64,000 nucleotides of DNA from Thalassotalea ponticola (GTDB lineage Bacteria; Pseudomonadota; Gammaproteobacteria; Enterobacterales; Alteromonadaceae): assembly GCF_041379045.1 (NCBI RefSeq), contig NZ_CP166871.1, positions 124,001-188,000 of the forward strand, given 5' to 3'. Position numbers and translations under genes: made by a program. Below, piece after piece: positions 1-7,999 of this stretch (position 1 is the first letter of the stretch; each line of letters begins with the position of its first letter). The notes under the pieces are model-generated. The model ran no database searches. It saw only the letters and a program-made list of their open reading frames with translations, and was not told where the DNA came from.

Positions 1-549
1 AGCTTATATCCGGGCGCTGATACGACAGAGCTTTGTCCTACCACCAGCTTTAAATCAGAGCCTCTATACAAAGACGGGCAACAGCCAACGGAAGACGAAA
101 TTACTCGCCGCATTAACGACTATTGGCAGCCATATCACCAAGCGATCGCAGATACGCTAGCGACTATGCGCCACCAATTTGGCAAGGCGGTAATGCTTGA
201 AGCGCACTCTATCGCCTCGGTGGTTCCGCGTTTTTTTGATGGTCAGCTACCCGACTTTAACTTTGGTAATAATCAAGGGCAAAGTTGCGCAAAGTCAATG
301 CTAGAGTCGATCGAGCAGTTAGATTTTAGTCCGTATAGTCAAGTGTCTAACGGGCGCTTTAAAGGCGGTTATATCACTCGTCACTACGCAGACCCGAAAA
401 ACAATGTGCACACATTACAGCTTGAATTATCTCAACGAACCTATCTCGACGAAGCAACACTGGCTTACGACCAGCAAAAAGCCGACGAAGTTAAGCCAAA
501 GCTTGAGATGCTAGTCAAACAGCTGATTGTATTTGCCCAACAAAGTTAA
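1..549 (+). CDS. hutG: N-formylglutamate deformylase, 5' truncated by window edge
   Basis: The last enzyme of a histidine-degradation route, hydrolysing N-formylglutamate to glutamate and formate in the cytoplasm. The frame is open from base 1, so the gene begins outside the window; the visible 182 codons start with LYPGADTTELCPTT, a stretch typical of the N-formylglutamate amidohydrolase family, followed by a Tyr/Trp-rich helix and EAHSIASVVPRFFDG, where the His lies in a probable metal-site segment. An internal ATG at 166 is not the real start because family-like sequence continues upstream of it. The gene ends 16 nt before hutF, so the two form one operon and carry out consecutive steps (formiminoglutamate to formylglutamate to glutamate). 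Family assignment is by recognition of these segments. Confidence 0.88.
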   Translation, partial: SLYPGADTTELCPTTSFKSEPLYKDGQQPTEDEITRRINDYWQPYHQAIADTLATMRHQFGKAVMLEAHSIASVVPRFFDGQLPDFNFGNNQGQSCAKSMLESIEQLDFSPYSQVSNGRFKGGYITRHYADPKNNVHTLQLELSQRTYLDEATLAYDQQKADEVKPKLEMLVKQLIVFAQQS

Positions 550-565
550 CCACTGAGACTATCCT

Positions 566-1951
566 ATGAATATGTTATTTGCCGAGCACATATTATTAAG
601 CCATGGCACGCATAGCCAATGGCACAACAACAAAACTTTACTTATCGATAACGGCGTCATTGTTGATATCGTTGACGGTCAACTCGATGGAGCTGACATC
701 GCTGAGGGGCCGGTGATACCGGGCATGGTAAATTGTCATTCACACGCCTTCCAGCGCGGTTTTGCTGGCTTCAGTGAGCAAGGCTCCCAGGGCAATGATA
801 GTTTTTGGACCTGGCGTAAAATCATGTACCAATTTCTTGATGTGATCAGTGTTGAGCAGGCACAAGTGATCGCCAACCAGCTTTACATTGAAATGGTTAA
901 GGCCGGTTATACACGGGTGGCAGAGTTTCATTATTTGCACCATCAACCAGATGGTCAAAACTACCATCAATTGGCTGCCATGGCTGATGCCCTGTTTGAC
1001 GCCGCTGAGCAAGCCGGAATTGGTATCACCATGTTGCCTGTGTTGTATCGCTATAGCGGTTTTGGACCATTGCCGGCTAACGACGGGCAAAAGCGTTTTA
1101 TCAACGATGTAGAACAGTTTAATCAACTGGTTAGCGATTGTTTTGCCAGCGCAAGTAAACGCGCTAACGCCAATGTGGGTATTGCGCCACATTCGTTGCG
1201 CGCAGTTGATAAGCCATCGTTGCAAGCCGCAGTAACGCATGTGCGTAATTTAGATGCCACGGCGCCTATTCACATTCACATTGCCGAGCAACAGAAGGAA
1301 GTCAATGACTGCCACGCGCATTACGGCATGCGTCCGGTGCAGTGGTTGTTAGACAATATGTCGATTGACCAACACTGGTGTTTAATTCACGCCACCCATA
1401 TTGATCAGCAAGAGTTACAAGGTATTGTCGATGCGGGGGCCGTTGCCGGTATCTGCCCTACCACTGAAGCCAATTTAGGCGATGGCATTTTTCCGACCAC
1501 TGAATTTATCAGCAAAGGCGGTCGCGTAGCCATTGGTTCTGATAGCCATATCAGTGTTTCGGCAATTGAAGAGCTACGTTTACTGGAGTACGCTCAACGC
1601 CTAGTACGCCAGCAAAGGGCGATTTTAGCTGATAATCAGACCCCGTCAGTTGGACAGTTTTTATGGCATCACACCGCACAAGCAGGGGCTTTATCAACCA
1701 GTAGCAACAGCGGTGAATTGGCCGTTGGTAAACAAGCTGATTTAATTGTGTTATCGAATGAACGAAATAGTTTGTTCGCCAATAGTACGAAGCATCTATT
1801 AGACAGCGTGGTGTTTGCTAGCCAAGCATCGCCGATAAAGGATGTGATGGTAAATGGCCAGTGGGTGGTGCGCGACGGTAAGCATGCTCAAGAGCAACAG
1901 GTTGCAGATCGCTTTGCTACAGTGCTGCAGGACTTAGCGGGTAATCGATAG
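566..1951 (+). CDS. hutF: Formimidoylglutamate deiminase
   Basis: Amidohydrolase-superfamily enzyme that converts N-formimino-L-glutamate to N-formyl-L-glutamate and ammonia, feeding HutG just upstream. The 461-residue length fits the family. Visible metal-site residues are H58 and H60 in NCHSHAFQRG, a His in PIHIHIAEQ (about 238), a His in LIHATHID (about 275) and the Asp of GSDSH (326). The C-terminal part (GELAVGKQADLIVLS) is the composite beta-sandwich typical of cytoplasmic amidohydrolases. The ribosome-binding site is weak; ATG at 572 is an alternative that removes two residues. Presence of hutG and hutF together indicates the deiminase/deformylase branch of histidine degradation rather than the one-step formimidase branch. 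Confidence 0.92.
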   Translation: MNMLFAEHILLSHGTHSQWHNNKTLLIDNGVIVDIVDGQLDGADIAEGPVIPGMVNCHSHAFQRGFAGFSEQGSQGNDSFWTWRKIMYQFLDVISVEQAQVIANQLYIEMVKAGYTRVAEFHYLHHQPDGQNYHQLAAMADALFDAAEQAGIGITMLPVLYRYSGFGPLPANDGQKRFINDVEQFNQLVSDCFASASKRANANVGIAPHSLRAVDKPSLQAAVTHVRNLDATAPIHIHIAEQQKEVNDCHAHYGMRPVQWLLDNMSIDQHWCLIHATHIDQQELQGIVDAGAVAGICPTTEANLGDGIFPTTEFISKGGRVAIGSDSHISVSAIEELRLLEYAQRLVRQQRAILADNQTPSVGQFLWHHTAQAGALSTSSNSGELAVGKQADLIVLSNERNSLFANSTKHLLDSVVFASQASPIKDVMVNGQWVVRDGKHAQEQQVADRFATVLQDLAGNR

Positions 1952-1990
1952 CCCAAGTTACGTTAGGACTTGTTGGTCATTTGATGTCAA

Positions 1991-2021
1991 TAGCAGAGTA
2001 ACCTACCGCGTTGCTCTGCTA
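1991..2021. terminator. Hairpin between convergent hutF and the small membrane-protein gene
   Basis: A 12-bp stem (1991-2002 with 2010-2021, one G-U pair) with a 7-nt loop lies in the 80-bp gap between two convergent genes. There is no clear T-run on either side, so it may be a weak bidirectional terminator or only an mRNA 3'-end stabiliser. Confidence 0.45.
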
Positions 2022-2031
2022 CCTATCTCAA

Positions 2032-2391
2032 CTAGTTTAAAATGCGGTATTTATCTACCGTATCACAGACTTGCTTCAAAAACTCGCGACGCAATTGGGT
2101 GTTGGTCTTCAAATTAGGGCAATACTGATGATAGAAGTTACCTAGCTTGTCACGGCTTTCCGTGATGCTTTCGACGTAGGCAATTTCGCGTTTTGAGTAT
2201 TCTTTAAATTCGGGTTGCAGCACTTGTAACACCTTGCTCGGGGCAACTTGCGCCTTGGTTTGCGCCACCGAATTAAAGGTTTCTTTGGTTTTACTTATTT
2301 GCTGATTATACCATTCCGTTAAGTGGGCATTGGGATAAAAGTGCAAGTAAACGGCGGCCGCGACAATGATAACCAGAAGTTTTTTAAACAT
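2032..2391 (-). CDS. Small hypothetical protein with N-terminal membrane anchor
   Basis: I do not recognise a named family. The 119-residue product begins MFKKLLVIIVAAAVYLHFYP, a basic start followed by a hydrophobic segment at about residues 4-18 that would act as an uncleaved anchor or a signal. The rest is hydrophilic and probably helical, with two Cys (YCPNLKT and KQVCDTV) that could form a disulfide in the periplasm. It is transcribed alone, convergent with hutF and divergent from ccoG. A start-proximal membrane segment and ordinary codon use argue that it is a real gene. Confidence 0.7.
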   Translation of the reverse strand: MFKKLLVIIVAAAVYLHFYPNAHLTEWYNQQISKTKETFNSVAQTKAQVAPSKVLQVLQPEFKEYSKREIAYVESITESRDKLGNFYHQYCPNLKTNTQLRREFLKQVCDTVDKYRILN

Positions 2392-2543
2392 GATTTTTCA
2401 CTTTTTGTTGTTGTAGTTATAGCCACGGCAAATGCTATATCATCATTCATACTGTATATGTGTTGACCGTGCCGTTAGTGATCGTTCAACAGATTAATAT
2501 GTAAAAAGTTAATCTAAATCAGACTTTAACCAAAATTGCTTGG

Positions 2544-2549
2544 TATAAT
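2544..2549 (+). promoter_or_regulatory. Candidate -10 element upstream of ccoG
   Basis: The sequence TGGTATAAT gives a perfect TATAAT at 2544-2549 with an extended-minus-10-like TGG just before it, about 87 bp before the ccoG start. No good -35 match is seen at 16-18 nt spacing and I see no FNR-type TTGAT-N4-ATCAA box, which often precedes ccoG in other proteobacteria. Confidence 0.35.
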
Positions 2550-2588
2550 TAGCTCAAGTGATAACAACAAGATTAATGCGCTTTAGGT

Positions 2589-2610
2589 AGATTATACACA
2601 TTTGTAATCT
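2589..2610. repeat. Inverted repeat in the ccoG leader
   Basis: AGATTA (2589-2594) and TAATCT (2605-2610) are perfect inverted arms around a 10-nt centre that itself holds ACA and TGT. It lies 26 bp before the ccoG ATG and could be an operator or a small mRNA hairpin close to the ribosome-binding site. Confidence 0.35.
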
Positions 2611-2635
2611 CTACACTAGCATTTCGGACGAAATT

Positions 2636-4081
2636 ATGGCATCAGAGAACAAGCCGACCAACACAGCTAAAAACGTCATACCGGTCAAGCAGATAAAGGT
2701 AGACAAGCCGCGCTCGTCAACTGTTGAACAATACAAGCCACGCGATCAAATTTACGTGCGCAAAGTTGAAGGCTTTTTTCAGCGCTTGCGCCGCAAGATG
2801 AATTTGTTCTTTTTAGCGCTATTTGCCCTGATACCTTGGATTAACTACAACGGCCAACAAGCCGTGCTGTTTGATATTGGCGAACAGCGATTCAATATTT
2901 TTGCTTTAACGCTGTGGCCTCAAGACCTGACCTTACTCGCTTGGTTATTTATAATTGGCGCGTTTTTACTGTTTTTCGTCACCACCTTTTTGGGCCGCGT
3001 TTGGTGTGGATACTTGTGTCCGCAAACGGTGTGGACGTTCATTTTTATTTGGTTTGAAGAAAAATTTGAGGGGGCGGCCAATAAACGCAAAAAGCTTGAT
3101 CAAAAGGCAATGGACTTTGACAAGTTTTGGCGCAAAGCAGCTAAGCACAGTTGTTGGGTCATCTTTTCCTTATTCACCGCCATTACTTTCGTTGGCTACT
3201 TCACCCCGATACGCGAGTTGGTGGTCGACTTTTTTACCTTTAAAGCGTCATTGATGGCCACTGCGATTATTTTATTTTTTACCTTTTGCACCTATGGTAA
3301 TGCCGGTTGGATGCGAGAAGTGATGTGTTTGCATATGTGCCCTTATGCGCGCTTTCAGTCAGCGATGTTTGATCAAGACACACTAACCGTATCATACGAT
3401 GCCAAGCGCGGTGAAAATCGAGGACCTCGCCCGCGCAAAGCCGATCCGCAAGAACTCGGTTTGGGTGATTGCATCGACTGTAACTTGTGTGTTGAAGTGT
3501 GCCCGACAGGCATTGATATTCGCAATGGCCTGCAATATGAGTGCATTAATTGCGGCGCATGCGTTGACGCCTGTAACGGCGTGATGGAGCGCATGAACTA
3601 TGACAAGAACCTGATTAGTTACACCACCGAAACGGCGCTAAACGGCAAAACCGTGCATATCTTGAGACCGAAACTGTTTATGTATGCGGTGGTTTTATTG
3701 GTTATGGCTGGGTTATTTGTTGGCGACTTGGCAACCCGTCAGCCCTTGCAACTGGATATTATTCGCGACCGCAATACCCTTGCCAGAGAAAATATTGATG
3801 GCTTAATCGAAAACGTTTACACCTTAAAAATTCTCAACAAGTCGCAACAAACCGCCACTTACAAACTATCTGTGGATGGCTTAACATCACACGTATGGCA
3901 AGGACAAGATACGGTAACTGTTAACGGGGCCGGTATTGAAACGGTTACAGTGAGTTTGGCAGTAGACCCGTATGAGATAAAAGCATTTACTACGGATATT
4001 AATTTTGTTGTGCAACAAGTCGATCCGCAAGCAGATGATGTTATCATCCGTCAACAAAGTGTGTTCTTTAACAAGCGATAA
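2636..4081 (+). CDS. ccoG: Cytochrome c oxidase accessory protein CcoG (polyferredoxin)
   Basis: Membrane iron-sulfur protein of the CcoG/FixG/RdxA family, known to help copper maturation of cbb3-type oxidase. The 481-residue product has membrane segments at about 53-72, 97-118, 172-190, 205-222 and 340-360. Two [4Fe-4S] motifs are visible: C279/C282/C285/C289 and C303/C306/C309/C313. Further cysteines in VWCGYLCPQ (124, 128) and CLHMCPY (231, 235) match conserved family positions. The C-terminal 100 residues form the Ig-like FixG domain. The start has a GGACG-type ribosome site. No ccoNOPQ genes or the CcoI/CcoS pair are adjacent; srkA and dsbA follow closely. Length and motifs are normal for the family. 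Confidence 0.95.
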   Translation: MASENKPTNTAKNVIPVKQIKVDKPRSSTVEQYKPRDQIYVRKVEGFFQRLRRKMNLFFLALFALIPWINYNGQQAVLFDIGEQRFNIFALTLWPQDLTLLAWLFIIGAFLLFFVTTFLGRVWCGYLCPQTVWTFIFIWFEEKFEGAANKRKKLDQKAMDFDKFWRKAAKHSCWVIFSLFTAITFVGYFTPIRELVVDFFTFKASLMATAIILFFTFCTYGNAGWMREVMCLHMCPYARFQSAMFDQDTLTVSYDAKRGENRGPRPRKADPQELGLGDCIDCNLCVEVCPTGIDIRNGLQYECINCGACVDACNGVMERMNYDKNLISYTTETALNGKTVHILRPKLFMYAVVLLVMAGLFVGDLATRQPLQLDIIRDRNTLARENIDGLIENVYTLKILNKSQQTATYKLSVDGLTSHVWQGQDTVTVNGAGIETVTVSLAVDPYEIKAFTTDINFVVQQVDPQADDVIIRQQSVFFNKR

Positions 4082-4086
4082 TACGG

Positions 4087-5064
4087 ATGGCTGATTTTAG
4101 TTTTCAGGACCTGTCTCCTGAGTTTATTCTCGATGCATTAGAGGCGCATGGTTTTTATGTAGCCTCCGGTTTACTGCCGTTAAACAGTTACGAAAACCGC
4201 GTCTATCAATTTCACGACGACGATCGGGTCAAATACGTGACCAAGTTTTATCGGCCCAAGCGATGGTCTACCGAACAGATTCAAGAAGAGCATGATTTTG
4301 CACTAGAACTCGCTGATGCCGAAGTGCCGGTAGTTGCTCCGCTCATTCGAGATGGGCAATCATTGTTTTGCTATCGAGATGTTTACTTTGCCGTATTTCC
4401 CTGTCGAGGAGGGCGCATTTTTGAAGTCGACAATCTGGATCAATTAGAATGGATGGGACGCTTTGTTGGTCGCATTCACGCCATAGGCAGTCAAAAAAGC
4501 TTCGTGCATCGTCCAACACTGAGCACCGAGGAATTTTTGATACAGGCTCGCGCGACATTGCAAACCGCCGAGATATCAAGTGCATTACAAAAGCCCTTTT
4601 TTACCGTACTAGATCAAGTCATTGATTTAACCGTTGCGCAGTACAAACCGGGCAAGCAAATTCGCTTACACGGTGATTGTCATGCGGGAAACATCTTATG
4701 GACCGATGCTGGGCCACACTTTGTAGACCTTGATGATTGTCGCACTGGGCCGGCATTACAAGACCTATGGATGATGCTAAATGGCGATCGACAAAATAAA
4801 TTGTTACAACTCGATACGTTGCTATCTGGCTATGAAGAGTTTTTTTCATTTGAATATAGCGAGCTTTCATTGTTAGAATCATTGCGTTCAATGCGACTCA
4901 TTAACTATATGGCGTGGTTGACAAAACGTTGGCAAGATCCTGCTTTTGTACTTAATTTCCCTTGGTTCAACACCGAAAAATACTGGGAAGAGCAAGTACT
5001 TATGCTCAAAGAGCAACACGCGGCAATGCACGAACCAGCGCTTAGCTTAAACCAAGGTTTATAG
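4087..5064 (+). CDS. srkA: Stress response kinase A (YihE/SrkA family)
   Basis: Cytoplasmic Ser/Thr protein kinase with an aminoglycoside-phosphotransferase-like fold; in E. coli SrkA is linked to stress survival and sits next to dsbA, exactly as here. The 325-residue protein has the catalytic-loop motif LHGDCHAGN (Asp at 197, Asn at 202) and the metal-binding FVDLDD (Asp at 216). It begins 5 nt after ccoG, and its stop lies 26 nt before the dsbA ATG, so ccoG-srkA-dsbA is probably one transcript. Nothing appears truncated. Confidence 0.93.
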   Translation: MADFSFQDLSPEFILDALEAHGFYVASGLLPLNSYENRVYQFHDDDRVKYVTKFYRPKRWSTEQIQEEHDFALELADAEVPVVAPLIRDGQSLFCYRDVYFAVFPCRGGRIFEVDNLDQLEWMGRFVGRIHAIGSQKSFVHRPTLSTEEFLIQARATLQTAEISSALQKPFFTVLDQVIDLTVAQYKPGKQIRLHGDCHAGNILWTDAGPHFVDLDDCRTGPALQDLWMMLNGDRQNKLLQLDTLLSGYEEFFSFEYSELSLLESLRSMRLINYMAWLTKRWQDPAFVLNFPWFNTEKYWEEQVLMLKEQHAAMHEPALSLNQGL

Positions 5065-5090
5065 TGATAACCTTAAAGGAATATTTATCA

Positions 5091-5726
5091 ATGAAAAAAT
5101 TATTTAGTCTATTATTGGTGGCGATCATAATGCCACTTTCTGCTTGTGCCAAAGATTACGAAGAAGGTAAACAATACACGGTGATCTCAGATTCGGTTAC
5201 CACAAAGCCAGAGGTTCGTGAATTTTTCTCGTTTTATTGCCCACACTGCTTAAGCTTTGAGCCGTTCATGAAAGACTTAGCTAAGTCGTTACCTGAAGGC
5301 GTCGCGTTTGTAAAAAACCACGTTGACTTTTTACGTGCAGCGAGCCCGCAAGTACAGTTTGAAATTACTAAAGCGATGATTGTAGCGCAACAATTACCAC
5401 AAGAAGAGGTGTTAATTGCTGCCTTGTTTGATGCGATTCAAAAACAGCGTCTACCTCTAGCGTCACAAGCTGAATTACGCGAGTTATTTGTTAAAAACGG
5501 CGTTGACGGTGAACAGTTTGATAAGCTAATTAACAGCTTTGGTGTGAATTCAAAAGCTAAGCAAATGAAGAAACTGCAAGACGAGTACAGCAAAAAACGC
5601 GTGTTAACCGGTGTTCCAACCATTATTGTTAATGGCAAGTACCGCGTTAATGCCAGCGAACTTGATCGCAGTGACTTTTTAAATGACTACAAAAACTTGG
5701 TACTGCACTTGTTAACACTTAAGTAA
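5091..5726 (+). CDS. dsbA: Thiol:disulfide interchange protein DsbA
   Basis: Periplasmic oxidase that introduces disulfide bonds into exported proteins. The active site is CPHC (C50-C53) in FYCPHCLSF, and the cis-proline loop is GVPT (Pro about 176). I place the start at ATG 5091 because AAAGGA at 5075-5080 lies 10 nt upstream and the next residues form a clean signal peptide; an in-frame GTG at 5064 overlapping srkA would put nine extra residues before it. The signal ends MPLSACAKD: LSAC (16-19) fits a lipobox, but ACA just before K21 also fits ordinary signal-peptidase I cleavage. Final length of 211 residues is normal. It is last in ccoG-srkA-dsbA and is followed by a strong terminator. 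Confidence 0.94.
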   Translation: MKKLFSLLLVAIIMPLSACAKDYEEGKQYTVISDSVTTKPEVREFFSFYCPHCLSFEPFMKDLAKSLPEGVAFVKNHVDFLRAASPQVQFEITKAMIVAQQLPQEEVLIAALFDAIQKQRLPLASQAELRELFVKNGVDGEQFDKLINSFGVNSKAKQMKKLQDEYSKKRVLTGVPTIIVNGKYRVNASELDRSDFLNDYKNLVLHLLTLK

Positions 5727-5743
5727 GCAACTGCAAAATCAGT

Positions 5744-5770
5744 AAAAAAGGCTCCGCATGGAGCTTTTTT
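5744..5770 (+). terminator. Rho-independent terminator after dsbA
   Basis: GCTCC (5751-5755), a GCAT tetraloop and GGAGC (5760-5764), followed by six T (5765-5770); the upstream A-run pairs with the T-run, so it could also work on the opposite strand for the convergent TVP38 gene. Confidence 0.88.
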
Positions 5771-5808
5771 GTACTTCATTGACCCAAACAACCACCACAA
5801 CCAGTGCG

Positions 5809-6522
5809 CTAGTCACGTTTGGATGTCGCGCTGTTAGATGATTTTTCATCGCCTTGCTGAGCCAGTTCTTGCTGATAGCGATTGTACAACCGAAAGCTTA
5901 ATAAGGTTGCGATGATACTCAACAGCACACTGGCACCTATTTGCCAAAAAGACATCAGCTGTACACCACTGCCGGCTAACGCGAAAATGGCCATTTGCGG
6001 AAAATAGCCTAGGTAAGAGGCACTAAAAAATTTGCCAGGGTGAATATGGGCGATACCCGCACATACGTTTAGTAAAAAATTACTGCCGGCGGGAATAAGG
6101 CGAATGATGAAAGTTTTCTCAAACGTGTCACGACTTAAAAATTGGTAGACCAGTTTCACTTTATTGGCGAATTTCTGGCGAATATAACGGGCAAAAATAA
6201 AGCGCGCAACACTGTAGGTGATAACGCAGCCAATCGCCGCCGCAAGCGTAGAGATAAGTGTGCCGTGGATGAAGCCAAAGGCATAGCCGGCAGCAAACGC
6301 CGCCACTTGGCGCGGCAAGCTAATGGATATGGCAAGCGCAATCACCAGTAAGAAATACACTACCCCAATAGTGCCCTGCCCGCGAATGGTATTATCGACC
6401 CATGTTTGGTTAAAGTGATCAAATAACCCTAACCAATGCAGTAAGCCCGCGAGTAGGGTACTGATCAATAAAAACAGTAAAATCAGCCGCAGTAATGACT
6501 TGTGACGGTGAAAAAAACTCAT
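5809..6522 (-). CDS. TVP38/TMEM64 (DedA-like, SNARE-associated) membrane protein
   Basis: Inner-membrane protein of the VTT/TVP38 group, a family associated with lipid scrambling or transport in other systems. Five to six hydrophobic segments are visible, with the conserved SLPRQVAAFAAGYAFG and IIRLIPAGSNFLLN segments (family re-entrant loops with Arg and Pro). I chose ATG 6522 because it forms an ATGA overlap with the stop of the upstream nuclease gene (6519-6522), a classic coupling arrangement; an ATG at 6537 would add five residues and a larger overlap. The C-terminal tail (QGDEKSSNSATSKRD) is polar and probably disordered. It is the last gene of a three-gene minus-strand operon. Confidence 0.88.
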   Translation of the reverse strand: MSFFHRHKSLLRLILLFLLISTLLAGLLHWLGLFDHFNQTWVDNTIRGQGTIGVVYFLLVIALAISISLPRQVAAFAAGYAFGFIHGTLISTLAAAIGCVITYSVARFIFARYIRQKFANKVKLVYQFLSRDTFEKTFIIRLIPAGSNFLLNVCAGIAHIHPGKFFSASYLGYFPQMAIFALAGSGVQLMSFWQIGASVLLSIIATLLSFRLYNRYQQELAQQGDEKSSNSATSKRD

Positions 6523-6950
6523 GACACAGCGCACCATGACTTGCGAGCACCACCGTGATAGGCGTAGCCGTAACCGTGTTGAATTAATAACTCTGCTAGG
6601 TTTTCACCGTTAACGTACACATCAGCCAGTAAGCGAAAGTATTTGCCTCGTTCAACATTGCGCAACTCAATGCGTTCGGCATTTTTTAGCAATTGCTCGG
6701 TAAATTGTTTGGCTTGTTTGGCTTTGTTTTTTTCACTCGGACACTTGGCTCTTAATTCAGGCGTATCTACCCCTTTGATCCGCACAGGCGTGTTTTCACC
6801 AATAACCGTTGGCCAGTTTTCAATATGCACCCGAAAGGTATCGCCATCGTAAACGCTCGATAAGGTAACGGCGCTAATGTCACCGTACTGTTTTGCACTT
6901 GCGCTGCTAGATAACAGCACAAAAGCCAATAATGATAAATATTTACTCAT
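6519..6950 (-). CDS. Secreted thermonuclease-family (SNase-like) protein
   Basis: Staphylococcal-nuclease-fold phosphodiesterase with a signal peptide (MSKYLSLLAFVLLSSSASAK), so probably periplasmic or secreted. Motifs matching the SNase active site: VYDGDTFR (Asp at 35/37), VRIKGVDTPE (Arg 57, Asp 62, Glu 65) and FRLLADVYVNGENL (Arg 106). I prefer ATG 6950 over the upstream ATG 6977 because it gives a proper signal peptide and avoids overlap with the SSB-like gene. The product of 143 residues is compact but complete for the domain. Context: 14 nt after an SSB-like gene, overlapping a membrane-protein gene by 4 nt. A role in scavenging or degrading extracellular DNA is inference. Confidence 0.88.
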   Translation of the reverse strand: MSKYLSLLAFVLLSSSASAKQYGDISAVTLSSVYDGDTFRVHIENWPTVIGENTPVRIKGVDTPELRAKCPSEKNKAKQAKQFTEQLLKNAERIELRNVERGKYFRLLADVYVNGENLAELLIQHGYGYAYHGGARKSWCAVS

Positions 6951-6964
6951 CAACGTATGAACGA

Positions 6965-7636
6965 TTAGTTGGTGCACAGGATGGCTTTTTTGGCATCGAT
7001 GAATTGTTGCCGCTTATTATTGGCAACGTAATTCAGACGCCCCTCAATAACCAATTGCTGGCCGATGCTGGCTTTACTGGCAAAGTATTCAGCTGCTTTG
7101 CCCCAAAGGTGAACAAGTCGCTCAATGTGTTGCCCGTTGAAGTTAAGATCAGACTCGATAAAGCCAGGTTCATTAATACTAACGGTAAACTCAGCCAACG
7201 ACACCTGGTTTTCTGTTTGCACCAGTTTGACATCACTTTGCAACGTCGCATTACAAATAACTTGGTTGACACTGTTGTGGACCCCGTGACCAAGTAACGA
7301 TAATGAGCCGACTTGAACGAAGTCTTTTTGCCGTTTGTTGCTAGTGGCAAGGGCACCGTGAATGAGCACTAGCTGGCCTTTATCAGCAAATAAAAACTGA
7401 TCTTCAACGTGTTGTCCTTCAAAGTGACAGGCGTGATATGAAGTCCAATCTTTGTAACTGTTGCTGCGCTTATCAAACCAACTGTGGTTGGTAGCAATAA
7501 CAAATTCGGCAACCGGAACAACGGGATTAGCGCGATACCGTATTTCAGGTTTGGCGACTAAATTACCGGCCAAAATAATATGGCACTGTTGTTTTTGTTG
7601 CTGTTTTTTATCTATGGGGCGACTATTATCGGTCAT
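6965..7636 (-). CDS. SSB-like protein with two tandem OB folds
   Basis: A 223-residue protein in which I see two single-stranded-DNA-binding-protein-like halves. The first (about 18-115) has GNLVAKPEIRYR, AEFVIATNHSWFDK, a YHACHFEG strand and KGQLVLIHGAL. The second (about 125-220) has AEFTVSINEP, VHLWGKAAEYFA and IGQQLVIEGRL. These match the beta1, beta2-3 and beta4-5 patterns of bacterial SSB. The acidic C-terminal tip of housekeeping SSB (DDDIPF-like) is missing; the end is KKAILCTN. It could bind ssDNA as a dimer of tandem folds, or resemble primosomal PriB-type proteins. It is first in an operon with a nuclease and a membrane protein, which is unusual company. Confidence 0.78.
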   Translation of the reverse strand: MTDNSRPIDKKQQQKQQCHIILAGNLVAKPEIRYRANPVVPVAEFVIATNHSWFDKRSNSYKDWTSYHACHFEGQHVEDQFLFADKGQLVLIHGALATSNKRQKDFVQVGSLSLLGHGVHNSVNQVICNATLQSDVKLVQTENQVSLAEFTVSINEPGFIESDLNFNGQHIERLVHLWGKAAEYFASKASIGQQLVIEGRLNYVANNKRQQFIDAKKAILCTN

Positions 7637-7665
7637 AACGTGTTGTCTTATTGTTAGGTGATCCC

Positions 7666-7694
7666 ATAATAGAAAAAATAGCGCACCGAGCCAA
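7666..7694 (-). promoter_or_regulatory. Sigma-70-type promoter for the SSB-like/nuclease/TVP38 operon
   Basis: On the minus strand TTGGCT (7689-7694) is separated by exactly 17 nt from TATTAT (7666-7671), ending about 30 bp before the SSB-like start codon. Confidence 0.55.
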
Positions 7695-7730
7695 GCAATG
7701 TTTTATCACAAGCGCCACTGCCTAAATCGG

Positions 7731-7759
7731 TTAACACATTTGCTTCACCGCCTTATATA
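7731..7759 (+). promoter_or_regulatory. Candidate promoter upstream of the SulP gene
   Basis: TTAACA (7731-7736), 17 nt, TATATA (7754-7759). This would give a leader of roughly 235 nt before the SulP start. A nearer TATAAT at 7943-7948 lacks a good -35, so which one is used is open. Confidence 0.35.
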
Positions 7760-7999
7760 CACGACCCTTTGTTTTTGCACAAACAAAAAAATAGATGCGT
7801 ACGGTGACCATAGGCCGACAACAGTCGAAATTGGTAGATTGGGCTTGGTTTATCCAGAACCAGACAAATCAAGGGGTTTTTATCAGGTACGATGAGCACA
7901 TTTTAACGACGATAAAGCGTGCAATTAGTGACAATTAAAATTTATAATACATCCCGCCATTTAGGCGCAACTTAAAGCAAAAATAAAGACGATGACAGC

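Larger units (their letters stand above)
7637..7999. other. 363-bp divergent intergenic region (SSB-like operon / SulP)
   Basis: It holds a good minus-strand promoter near 7666-7694, one or two plus-strand promoter candidates (7731-7759; a TATAAT at 7943-7948 in AT-rich sequence), and a short hairpin (TTTGTTT with AAACAAA near 7770-7790). Short open frames here have no family-like sequence and I see no RNA gene. Confidence 0.6.

Noticed and set aside
740-1240. 166-codon minus-strand frame within hutF
   Set aside because: hutF has intact metal-site motifs across the same bases.
6932-7297. 121-codon plus-strand frame opposite the SSB-like gene
   Set aside because: The opposite strand shows SSB motifs in both halves; this frame shows none.
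7698-7895. 65-codon frame before the SulP gene
   Set aside because: No ribosome site, no family-like sequence, and it overlaps promoter elements.
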